Positions 44,768 through 52,742 of a stretch of 64,000 bases of DNA are shown piece after piece. The position numbers and the translations under genes are program-made. The first letter of the stretch is position 1. Each line of letters starts with the position of its first letter. The stretch lies in the NCBI GenBank assembly GCA_963728995.1, contig CAVSMD010000001.1, positions 124,001 through 188,000 on the forward strand, written 5' to 3'. The notes beneath the pieces are model-generated. The model worked only from the letters and a program-made list of their open reading frames with translations, made no database searches and had not been told where the DNA came from. Source of the DNA: FEN-1219 sp963728995. GTDB taxonomy: Bacteria; Pseudomonadota; Gammaproteobacteria; Steroidobacterales; Rariloculaceae.

Positions 44768-47700
44768 ATGACATCGCCCACGAAACTGGGGCTCTCGGGC
44801 CGGCTGGCGGCCGCCTTTCAGGATTCGAAGCTCACGCCGCTGCTGGCGTTGACCGCCCTGCTGCTCGGCCTCTTCGCCGTGCTCGTCACCCCGCGCGAGG
44901 AAGAGCCGCAGATCAACGTCACGTTCGCGAACATCTTCGTGCCGTTTCCGGGCGCGAGCGCGACCGAGGTCGAGAATCTCGTCGCCACGCCGCTCGAGCA
45001 GATCCTGGCGCAGATCGAGGGCGTGAAGCATACCTACTCCGTCGCGCGGCCGGGCATGGCCGTGCTCACGATTCAGTACGAGGTCGGCGAGGACCGCACG
45101 GCCGCGATCGTCCGTCTCTACGACACCGTGCTGTCGCATCAGGATCCGCGCGCCCTCGCCGCCGGCATCCAGCCGCCGCTGATCAAGCCGATGGGCATCG
45201 ATGACGTGCCGATCGTGACGGTCACGCTGTGGACCGACGATCCGGCTCGCGCCGCTCACGACCTGCAGCGCGTTGCTCACACGCTCGAGGCCGAGCTCAA
45301 GCGCGTCGAGGGCACTCGCGACGTCTACACGATCGGCGGCCCGGACAACGTCGTGCACGTGGTGCTCGACCCGCAGCGGCTCGCGGCCTACGGGCTGTCG
45401 CTCGACGGGCTACACCAGGCGCTGGTCGCTGCGAACGCCGTGGCACAGGCCGGCTCGATGGTCGCCCACGACGCCGAGATTCCGGTCACGAGTGGCGCAT
45501 TCCTCGCCACGGCCGACGACGTGGCCGAGCTCGTGGTGGGCGTGCGCGACGGCAAACCGATCTACCTCGACGAGGTGGCGAATGTCGTGGCCGGCCCCGA
45601 CCAGCCGGAGAGCTACGTGCGCTTCGGCACGGGGGCGGGCGCGGCCGAGATCGGTCTGCCGAGCGGCATCATCGCACCGGCCGTGACGCTGGCGATCGCG
45701 AAGAAGCCGGGCACGAACGCGGTGGTGATCGCGGGCGAGCTTGCCGATCGCTTGCAGACGCTCGAAGGCGTGCTGATCCCCGCCGGCGTGCACGCGACGA
45801 TGACGCGCAACTACGGGCGCACCGCCGACGACAAGGCCCGCAAGCTGATCAGCAAGCTGATCTTCGCGACCAGCGCCGTCGTGCTGCTCGTGCTGCTCGC
45901 GCTCGGCTGGCGCGAGGCCGTGGTGGTCGGCACGGCCGTCGTGATCACGCTGGCCATCACGCTGTTCGCATCGTGGGCGTGGGGCTTCACGATCAATCGC
46001 GTGTCGCTGTTCGCGTTGATCTTCTCGATCGGCATTCTCGTCGACGACGCCATCGTCGTGGTCGAGAACATCCACCGGCACATGACGCTCGGCGCGAAGA
46101 CGCTGCTGGAAGCGATTCCGCCGGCGGTCGACGAGGTGGGCGGCCCGACGATCCTCGCCACCTTCACGGTCATCGCGGCGCTGCTGCCCATGGCCTTCGT
46201 CACGGGCCTCATGGGCCCTTACATGAGCCCGATTCCGATCAACGCGAGCACGGGCATGCTGCTGTCGCTGGCCGTGGCGCTCGTCGTCACGCCCTGGCTC
46301 GCCGCGAAGCTGCTGCGCACGCACGCCGGCGGTCACGAGCTGCGGGCCGCGGCGCTCGAGCCGCTGTTCACGCGCCTCGTCGGGCGTTTCTTGAGCGGCC
46401 CGGGCGGTCGCAAGGCGCGCCACAAGCTGTACGCCGGCGTCGGCATCGCGATCGTGCTCGCGATGAGCCTCGTGGCCTTCCGGCTGGTCGTGCTGAAGAT
46501 GCTGCCGTTCGACAACAAATCGGAGTTCCAGGTCGTCGTCGACATGCCGGAGGGCACGCCGGTGGAGCAGACGGCGGCCGTGCTCGACGCGCTCGCCGTC
46601 GAGATTCGCAAGGTGCCCGAGGTCAGCGATTACCAGAGCTACGCCGGCACGGCTGCGCCGATCAACTTCAACGGCCTCGTCCGCCAGTACTACCTGCGCT
46701 CCGGCGGCAACGTCGGCGACCTGCAGGTCAACCTCATCGACAAGCACCTGCGCGATCGGCAAAGCCACGAGATCGCGCGAGCTTTGCGGTCCCCGCTCGT
46801 CACGATCGGCAATGCGTACGGCGCGTCCGTCAAGCTCGTCGAGGTGCCGCCCGGGCCTCCGGTTCAGGCCCCGCTCGTGGCCGAGGTGTACGGACCGGAC
46901 TACGCGGGTCAGCTGCGGGTCGCGAGCGAGCTGAACGCCCTGTTCGCAAGCACCGAGGATCTCGTCGACGTCGACGACAGCGTCGAGTCCGCGGCCCCGC
47001 GCTGGCTGCTCGAGATCGACCGCAGCAAGGCTGCGTTGCTCGGCGTCGCTCAAGCCGACGTCACGCGCGCGCTCGCGGCGGCCCTCGGCGGCGACGACGC
47101 GACGTACGTGCACGACGAGCACAGCAAGTATCCCGTGCCCGTACGCCTCGAGCTGCCGGCCGCCGACAAAGCCGAGCTCGACAGCGTGCTCATGCTTCGG
47201 GTGGCCGGCCGCGGCGGCCAGCTCGTGCCACTCGCGGAAATCGTCAGGCCGATGATGAGCCAGTGGGAGAAGACGATCTACCACAAGGATCTGCTGCCGG
47301 TCGCCTTCGTCACGGGCGACATGGCCGGCCCGCTCGACAGCCCGCTGTATGGCATGTTCCGAGTCGCCAGCCGGATTCGCAGCGACCCCCCGGGCGGCCG
47401 CACCCTGCCGCAGCACTACATCGCCCAGCCGCGCTCGACGGCGGACTACAGCCTGAAATGGGACGGCGAGTGGCAGGTCACGTACGACACATTCCGCGAC
47501 ATGGGGATCGCATACAGCGTGGGCCTCGTGCTGATCTATCTGCTCGTGGTCGCGCAATTCGGCTCGTATTGGGTGCCGCTCGTGATCATGGCGCCGATTC
47601 CGCTGACGATCATCGGCGTGCTGCCCGGTCACGCGTTGCTCGGCGCCCAGTTCACCGCGACGTCGATGATCGGCATGATCGCGCTAGCCGGCATCATCGT

Positions 47701-48013
47701 CCGCAACTCGATCCTGCTCGTCGACTTCGTGAATCAGGAGCTTGCGGCCGGCGCGACGCTCGAGGCCGCGGTGATTCGGGCCGGTGCCGTGCGCGCCAAG
47801 CCGATTGCGCTGACGGCCCTCGCCGCGGTGCTCGGGGCGTTCTTCATCCTCGACGACCCGATCTTCAACGGCCTCGCCGTGGCCCTGATCTTCGGCATCG
47901 CGGTATCGACGTTGCTGACGCTCGTCGTGATTCCCGTGCTGTACTATGCCGCGCAGGCTCGCATCCTGCGCCGCGCCGCAACGGCGGCGCCGGCGACGCC
48001 CGATGCCGACTGA
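44768..48013 (+). CDS. RND efflux transporter permease
   Basis: 1081 aa from ATG 44768; the frame extends upstream into the adaptor gene but lacks a start there. Twelve membrane helices with two large periplasmic loops, as in AcrB/CzcA proteins. The N-terminus (KLTPLLALTALLLGLFAVLV, PREEEPQINVTFANIFVPFP) and proton-relay helix 4 (FSIGILVDDAIVVVENIHRH, with the Asp pair) are intact. It does not carry the metal-binding signature I would expect of CusA/CzcA, so the substrate is open. Its neighbours (sqr upstream) raise the idea of sulfur-compound export. Confidence 0.88.
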   Translation: MTSPTKLGLSGRLAAAFQDSKLTPLLALTALLLGLFAVLVTPREEEPQINVTFANIFVPFPGASATEVENLVATPLEQILAQIEGVKHTYSVARPGMAVLTIQYEVGEDRTAAIVRLYDTVLSHQDPRALAAGIQPPLIKPMGIDDVPIVTVTLWTDDPARAAHDLQRVAHTLEAELKRVEGTRDVYTIGGPDNVVHVVLDPQRLAAYGLSLDGLHQALVAANAVAQAGSMVAHDAEIPVTSGAFLATADDVAELVVGVRDGKPIYLDEVANVVAGPDQPESYVRFGTGAGAAEIGLPSGIIAPAVTLAIAKKPGTNAVVIAGELADRLQTLEGVLIPAGVHATMTRNYGRTADDKARKLISKLIFATSAVVLLVLLALGWREAVVVGTAVVITLAITLFASWAWGFTINRVSLFALIFSIGILVDDAIVVVENIHRHMTLGAKTLLEAIPPAVDEVGGPTILATFTVIAALLPMAFVTGLMGPYMSPIPINASTGMLLSLAVALVVTPWLAAKLLRTHAGGHELRAAALEPLFTRLVGRFLSGPGGRKARHKLYAGVGIAIVLAMSLVAFRLVVLKMLPFDNKSEFQVVVDMPEGTPVEQTAAVLDALAVEIRKVPEVSDYQSYAGTAAPINFNGLVRQYYLRSGGNVGDLQVNLIDKHLRDRQSHEIARALRSPLVTIGNAYGASVKLVEVPPGPPVQAPLVAEVYGPDYAGQLRVASELNALFASTEDLVDVDDSVESAAPRWLLEIDRSKAALLGVAQADVTRALAAALGGDDATYVHDEHSKYPVPVRLELPAADKAELDSVLMLRVAGRGGQLVPLAEIVRPMMSQWEKTIYHKDLLPVAFVTGDMAGPLDSPLYGMFRVASRIRSDPPGGRTLPQHYIAQPRSTADYSLKWDGEWQVTYDTFRDMGIAYSVGLVLIYLLVVAQFGSYWVPLVIMAPIPLTIIGVLPGHALLGAQFTATSMIGMIALAGIIVRNSILLVDFVNQELAAGATLEAAVIRAGAVRAKPIALTALAAVLGAFFILDDPIFNGLAVALIFGIAVSTLLTLVVIPVLYYAAQARILRRAATAAPATPDAD

Positions 48014-48566
48014 GGCCGCGACGATCCAGGTACGCATTCACGAGCTACGCCAGCTATTCAACACGATCGATCCGTCGCCGTTTCGCGAGCGCGATCTCGA
48101 CCCCGACTGCGAGGAATTCATCGTCGCGTGGGCACGCGAGCTGCCGCGCGATGAGACGTTACGGATCGAGATCCATGTCGACCGCGAGCGGCCGCCGGCG
48201 CTTTCGCTCGCGGATGTCGTTGCCGCGGTCCACAGCCACTTCGCGCGCGCGGCGAGCCTGCAAGCACTGCGTCGGCGGCGCATGCTGCGCGAGGTCCGGC
48301 TCAGCCTCGCGATCGGCCTCGCAGCACTCATCGTGTGCATCGGCACGGCGACGCTCGCTCCGCTCAAGGCGCTCGGGACACCGGGCGAGATCCTGCGCGA
48401 GAGCCTCGTGATCGCCGGCTGGGTGGTGATGTGGCATCCGCTCGAGGTGCTGCTCTATGGGCTCTGGCCGGTCGTCCGCGAGCGCCGCCTGCTCGAGCGA
48501 CTGGCCGCCGCGGACGTCGAGCTGGTGACGCCAGCCGACCTTAGCGCGGCGAGCGCGGACGCGTAA
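48003..48566 (+). CDS. Two-helix membrane protein of unknown function
   Basis: 187 aa from ATG 48003, overlapping the RND stop. The first 95 residues are soluble (RVRQ-like start IQVRIHELRQLFNTIDPSPF; ARELPRDETLRIEIHVDRER), then two membrane helices (about 100-125 and 138-165) and a basic cytoplasmic tail. I have no named family; the pattern of a short soluble domain with RELPRD then two helices is one I associate with proteins in low-oxygen stress loci, but this is from memory. It is coupled to the efflux operon. Confidence 0.65.
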   Translation: MPTEAATIQVRIHELRQLFNTIDPSPFRERDLDPDCEEFIVAWARELPRDETLRIEIHVDRERPPALSLADVVAAVHSHFARAASLQALRRRRMLREVRLSLAIGLAALIVCIGTATLAPLKALGTPGEILRESLVIAGWVVMWHPLEVLLYGLWPVVRERRLLERLAAADVELVTPADLSAASADA

Positions 48567-48577
48567 CCTTACCCGCC

Positions 48578-49837
48578 ATGGAACCTGCTCTGTGGCACCG
48601 GCTCGCAGTCGCGCTCGGCATCGGACTCATCGTAGGCCTCGAGCGCGGCTGGAAAACGCGCGAGCAGCACGGCGGGCAGCGCCTGGCGGGACTTCGCACG
48701 TTTGCGGTCGCGGGTCTCCTGGGCGGCGTGCTGGCGGCGCTGTCGCTGCCCGACCGGTTCGTCGTGCTCGCGGCCGGCCTGCTCGTCGTCGGCGCGCTCG
48801 TGGTCGGTGGCTATCTGATCAGCGTCCGCGAGCAACACGACTACGGCATGACGACCGAGCTCGCGATGCTCGCGACGTTCGGGCTCGGCGCCGTCGCCGT
48901 GCTCGGCGCCCCGTTCGAGGCCGCGGCGACCGGCATCGTCATGACGCTGTTGCTCGGCTTCAAGGCCGAGTTTCACCAGGCGATCGAGCGGCTCGAGCGA
49001 GCGGAGCTGCTGGCCACGCTGCAGCTGATCGCAATCGCCGCTGTGCTCGTGCCCGTGCTGCCGGATCGGCCGATGGGGCCCTGGCAAGCCGTGAACCCGC
49101 AAGTCATCGGCAAGTTCGTCGCGCTGATCGTGGGGCTGTCGTACCTCGGCTACTTCGCGGTTCGGACGCTGGGTCCGCGGCTCGGCCTGCTGCTGACGGC
49201 GCTGTTCGGCGGCTTGAGCTCGTCGACGGCCGTGACGGTCGCCTACGCACGCCGGGCTCGGGCGGCGCATGCGCCGGTCGCACTGCTCGGCGCCGGCATC
49301 GCGCTGGCGGCGGCCACGATGTTACCGCGACTCGTGGTCGTGATCGGCGCGGTCCACGGTCCCCTGCTCGCCGAGCTCTGGCCCACTTTCGCGGTGTTGG
49401 CTGCCGTGCCGCTCGCGGCGGCCGCAGCGACAATGCTGCGGACCCGCGGCGCGACAACGGGCCAGATCACGCTCACGAACCCTCTGCAGCTGTCCGCAGC
49501 GCTGACTTTCGGCGTGTTCCTGACGGTGCTGTTCATCGCAGCCGCCGCGCTCGATCACTGGCTCGGCGACCCCGGGGCCTATGCCGTGGCCGCGATCGCG
49601 GGGCTCGCCGACGTCGATGCGGTGACGATCGCCCTGGCTCGGCGAGCGGCGACCGGCAGCCTCGAGCCGTCGACCGCGGCACGGGCCATCGCCGTTGCGG
49701 CGCTCGTGAACACGGCCGTCAAGGGAACGCTCGCCGCCGTGCTCGGCGGTGCGCCCATGCTGCGCTCGGCCACGCTCGTGCTGCTCGCGGCGCTCGTGGC
49801 GGGGACCGTCACCGCCGCGGTCACCCTGGGCGGCTGA
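48578..49837 (+). CDS. MgtC/SapB N-terminal and DUF4010 membrane protein
   Basis: 419 aa with about 12 helices. The N-terminal third is MgtC-like (LGIGLIVGLERGWKTREQHG, LAGLRTFAVAGLLGG), the rest is DUF4010 (GLSSSTAVTVAYARRAR, IAGLADVDAVTIALARRA). Related proteins occur with magnesium and stress responses; transport has not been proven. It follows the previous gene by 11 nt and closes the sqr-led run of genes. Confidence 0.85.
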   Translation: MEPALWHRLAVALGIGLIVGLERGWKTREQHGGQRLAGLRTFAVAGLLGGVLAALSLPDRFVVLAAGLLVVGALVVGGYLISVREQHDYGMTTELAMLATFGLGAVAVLGAPFEAAATGIVMTLLLGFKAEFHQAIERLERAELLATLQLIAIAAVLVPVLPDRPMGPWQAVNPQVIGKFVALIVGLSYLGYFAVRTLGPRLGLLLTALFGGLSSSTAVTVAYARRARAAHAPVALLGAGIALAAATMLPRLVVVIGAVHGPLLAELWPTFAVLAAVPLAAAAATMLRTRGATTGQITLTNPLQLSAALTFGVFLTVLFIAAAALDHWLGDPGAYAVAAIAGLADVDAVTIALARRAATGSLEPSTAARAIAVAALVNTAVKGTLAAVLGGAPMLRSATLVLLAALVAGTVTAAVTLGG

Positions 49838-49978
49838 CGCCGCGCGTGCCGTCGTGCCGTTCGCGCCGGGTCCACCGCGCGCGGGAGCGCGGCACGCGTT
49901 TCACGAAGCCTGGAATTTTGGTCTCGGCCACCGCCAGGGCGCATACTCGTCGTTAGCGCCTGCACGGACCGGCCGGTT

Positions 49979-51457
49979 ATGATTTTTTCGGGCGACCTGC
50001 CAAAAACACTGCTCGAGCTCGCGCCCGACGCCACGGTCGTCGTCGAGGCGGACGGCACGATCGTATTTGCGAATGCCCGCATCGAGCAGACGTTCGGCTA
50101 CGTCGCGGCCGAGCTGACGGGCGTGAACGTCGATACGCTGCTGCCGCCGCGTCTGCGCGCCGGCCACGTGGCGCACCGCATGCAGTTCAACGCCGCGCCG
50201 CGGCCGCGGCCGATGGGCCGCGATCTCACGCTGCTCGGTCTGCACAAGAACGGCACCGAGTTCCCCGTCGAGATCAGCTTGAGTCCCGTGCCGAGCGGCG
50301 CTGGCACGCTGATCGTGGCCGCGATCCGCGACGCGACGGCCCGGCGCGAAACCGAGAATCGGCTGATCGAGGCCAACCGTGCGAAGAGTCGCCTGCTGGC
50401 CGCCGCCAGCCACGATCTACGTCAGCCCGTGCAGACGCTGAACCTGCTGAACCGCGCGGCCACGCGGTATGCCGGCACCAACGCCGCGCTGCGTGGCGTG
50501 CTCGAGCGCCAGCAGCTCGCGCTCGACACCATGGGGGCGCTGCTGACGTCGGTGCTCGACATCAGCAAGCTCGACAGCGGCGCCGTCAAGGCCGACATCG
50601 CGGCCCATGGGCTCGGTGCCGTCCTCGATCGCCTGCGCTCGGATTACGAGCCGCAGGCCGCGGAGAAAGGGCTCGCGCTGCGCATCGAGCCGACGGTCGA
50701 AAGCGGCCTCACGGATCCGGAGCTGCTGCGGCGCTTGCTCGGCAATCTGATCGCGAACGCGATCCGCTATACGCTCCACGGCAGCGTCCGCGTCGCATGC
50801 CGGCGTCGCGGCGACAGAGTCGACATCGAGGTGCGCGATACGGGCATCGGCATTCCGGGCGACCAGATCGAGTGTATCTTCGAGGAGTTTTATCAGATCG
50901 ACCACGGGTCGCAGCGGCCCGAGGGCCTCGGCCTGGGTCTGTCGATCGTCCGGCGGCTCGCGACGTTGCTGAATGCATCGCTCGACATCCACTCGGAGCC
51001 CGGCCACGGCACGGTCTTCACGGTGGGCCTGCCCTCGGCCGAGGGGCACTCGGACATTCATGAGGCCGCCGTGGCCGACGTGGGTCCCAGCACCGGCCGC
51101 GTGCTGGTCGTCGACGACGAGCTTGCCGTTGCGGAGGCCACGAGCCTGCTGCTCGAGCTCGAAGGGTTCGAGGTGCGGATCGCGAGCTGCGAGCGCGAGG
51201 CGTTGGAGCAGGCGGCAGCAGCCATGCCGGACGTGATCATCAGCGACTACCATTTGCGCGGCGGAGAGACCGGGTTCGCCGTCGTCAGCGCGATCCGCGA
51301 GGGGGCCCGCACCGAGATCCCGGCCATCTTCGTCACCGGCGATACGGGCAAGATCGAAAGCCACCGCTTGCAGAACGCGCGGTTCTTGAGCAAACCGATT
51401 CGGGCCGACGAGCTGCTCGCGGCCATCCACGCGCACATGGGCGCGGCACGCGCCTGA
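49979..51457 (+). CDS. PAS sensor hybrid histidine kinase with receiver domain
   Basis: 492 aa. PAS (about 10-125: LAPDATVVVEADGTIVFANA, FGYVAAELTGVN), HisKA with His145 in AAASHDLRQPVQTLNLL, HATPase (NLIANAIRYTL, DTGIGIPGDQ, GLGLGLSIVRRLA), and a C-terminal receiver (VLVVDDELAV) with phospho-acceptor Asp423 in VIISDYHLRGG. No membrane helix and no output domain. The HDLRQP form of the H-box is common in hybrid kinases of the FixL-like and NarL-linked sort. Its signal and phosphate target are unknown; the FixJ-like regulator is a candidate. Confidence 0.87.
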   Translation: MIFSGDLPKTLLELAPDATVVVEADGTIVFANARIEQTFGYVAAELTGVNVDTLLPPRLRAGHVAHRMQFNAAPRPRPMGRDLTLLGLHKNGTEFPVEISLSPVPSGAGTLIVAAIRDATARRETENRLIEANRAKSRLLAAASHDLRQPVQTLNLLNRAATRYAGTNAALRGVLERQQLALDTMGALLTSVLDISKLDSGAVKADIAAHGLGAVLDRLRSDYEPQAAEKGLALRIEPTVESGLTDPELLRRLLGNLIANAIRYTLHGSVRVACRRRGDRVDIEVRDTGIGIPGDQIECIFEEFYQIDHGSQRPEGLGLGLSIVRRLATLLNASLDIHSEPGHGTVFTVGLPSAEGHSDIHEAAVADVGPSTGRVLVVDDELAVAEATSLLLELEGFEVRIASCEREALEQAAAAMPDVIISDYHLRGGETGFAVVSAIREGARTEIPAIFVTGDTGKIESHRLQNARFLSKPIRADELLAAIHAHMGAARA

Positions 51458-51480
51458 GCGAAGCGGTCTGCCCGTAGCGA

Positions 51481-51490
51481 CAAGTACGTA
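51481..51490 (+). promoter_or_regulatory. CAAGTACGTA element upstream of the BCAM0308-like gene
   Basis: This element, 37-46 nt ahead of the ATG at 51527, shares AA(G/A)TACGTAT with an element upstream of the CBS gene (56600-56609). Its position would suit an activator site at a -40 region. The shared sequence is short, so it may be chance. Confidence 0.3.
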
Positions 51491-51526
51491 TGGCGACGGC
51501 CCACGCGCCGGCTCGATAGTCGTCGC

Positions 51527-52051
51527 ATGAGCACGCCAAGGCGTTTCACGAAGGCGAGGGTGTCGCCGCGACGACAAGGGTTCGGCAATCCGCGGCTCGC
51601 GGAAGAAGTGCACGACCCCTACCGCGCCGGCAGGAAGCCGCGTGGCCCGCAGCGCTGCTCACGGTGCGGCGCCGTCTACTTGCGCGGCCACTGGCGCTGG
51701 CAGGGCGTGACGCCGCCGCCGCCCGCCACCATGGTCTGCCCTGCGTGCAGGCGCATCAACGACCGCTATCCCGCCGGCGAAATCATCGTGACCGGCGCAT
51801 TCGCAACGGCGCACGCCGGCGAGGTTCTGCATCTACTACGCAACGTCGAGGCGGCGGAGACGCGCGAGCACCCACTGCACAGGATCATCGCCGTGAAACG
51901 CCGCGGCGGAACGATCGAGGTCACGACCACGGACGTGCACCTGCCCCGCCGGCTGGGCCATGCGCTCGAAAGCGCTTGGGGCGGCAAGCTCAACACGCAC
52001 TACGACGAGCAGGGCTATTTCGCGCGCGTCACTTGGGAACGTAACGACTGA
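51527..52051 (+). CDS. BCAM0308 family zinc-ribbon protein
   Basis: 174 aa. A basic N-terminal stretch is followed by a zinc ribbon, CSRCGAVYLRGHW and then CPACRRIND about 30 residues on, and a second domain (HPLHRIIAVKRRGGTIEVTT, HLPRRLGHALESAWGG, YDEQGYFARVTW). The family is named after a gene of the Burkholderia cenocepacia low-oxygen-activated locus. A role in RNA or ribosome binding is suggested by the resemblance to NMD3-like ribbons, but unproven. A CAAGTACGTA element lies 37-46 nt upstream of the ATG. Converges with the GlgC-like gene, overlapping by 23 nt. Confidence 0.82.
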   Translation: MSTPRRFTKARVSPRRQGFGNPRLAEEVHDPYRAGRKPRGPQRCSRCGAVYLRGHWRWQGVTPPPPATMVCPACRRINDRYPAGEIIVTGAFATAHAGEVLHLLRNVEAAETREHPLHRIIAVKRRGGTIEVTTTDVHLPRRLGHALESAWGGKLNTHYDEQGYFARVTWERND

Positions 52052-52685
52052 CGACGGCGGGGTTGCGGATCACGTGCGCGCCGACTTCACCGGCGCGGAC
52101 GAGCAGCGGCAACAGATCGCGGCGCAGATCGTGCGTCGATCCGGCATCGGCCGCATCCACGCTCAAGCAGTCGACGAGCGGATCCATGTCGAACACGTAC
52201 AGGTCGCCGGCAATCAGAGCCCGCGTGGGATCGTCGGCCAGCGGCTGCGGGTGCAGTGGCTTGTCGGCGCACCGCACGACGCGCCCGCGCGCGTCCACGC
52301 CGAGCACGGCGCAATTTCGCGCAACCTCGACGGGTACCTCCACGCAGCCGATCGTCACGCCCAGACCTCTGCGGCGGTGTGTCTCGAGCACCGCGCGACA
52401 GTCCGCGTCGCCGACATGATCATCGCCGATCTGCACGAGCACCCGGGCGGGTCCGAGGCGCTCGAGGAGCGGCAGGTTCCGGTAGAGCGCGTCGGCCGTT
52501 CCGGCGCAACGGTCGGCGGAGCCGTCGATCCGCAACACGCCGGACGAGATCGGGCTCACGGTCGACGCGGGCCCCGGCGCTCGATGCAGCGTGAGAGGGT
52601 CGGTAATCAGCACCACCAGCGTTCGTGATCCAGGATCACCCGCCTCCTCGGTGCTCTCGACGGTCCTACGCTCGGGTATCAACAC
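52029..52685 (-). CDS. Truncated GlgC-like nucleotidyltransferase core protein
   Basis: 218 aa from GTG 52685. The middle aligns by eye with the GlgC of this same window: GTADALYRNLPLLERLGPAR, VLVQIGDDHVGDADCRAVLE, THRRRGLGVTIGCVEVPVEV, LIAGDLYVFDMDPL. It lacks the N-terminal nucleotide-binding loop (GGxGxRL) and the C-terminal beta-helix, so it cannot be a normal ADP-glucose pyrophosphorylase. It may be a regulatory or binding subunit, or a decaying copy. The frame is intact. It is last in the run usp, cytochrome c, ppsA, this gene. Confidence 0.65.
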   Translation of the reverse strand: MLIPERRTVESTEEAGDPGSRTLVVLITDPLTLHRAPGPASTVSPISSGVLRIDGSADRCAGTADALYRNLPLLERLGPARVLVQIGDDHVGDADCRAVLETHRRRGLGVTIGCVEVPVEVARNCAVLGVDARGRVVRCADKPLHPQPLADDPTRALIAGDLYVFDMDPLVDCLSVDAADAGSTHDLRRDLLPLLVRAGEVGAHVIRNPAVVSRYVPK

Positions 52686-52722
52686 GGGGCGCTACTGTAG
52701 GCAACCGCACGGCGCATCGGGA

Positions 52723-52742
52723 GTCGTAGTTTTACCTACGAC
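52723..52742. promoter_or_regulatory. Inverted repeat spanning the ppsA stop codon
   Basis: Perfect 7-nt arms GTCGTAG and CTACGAC with a 6-nt loop TTTTAC; the right arm contains the ppsA stop. It sits 38 nt ahead of the GlgC-like start (minus strand). It could be a weak processing or termination hairpin, or a GTAG/CTAC regulator site. Confidence 0.3.

Noticed and set aside
45410..47632. A 740-codon open frame antisense to the RND transporter
   Set aside because: High-GC antisense shadow: rich in Arg, His and Glu repeats, no known domains, lies wholly inside a well supported gene.
49843..49898. Inverted repeat CGCGTGCCG/CGGCACGCG before the hybrid kinase
   Set aside because: Arms of 9 nt with a 38-nt loop in GC-rich DNA are expected by chance and no T-run follows.
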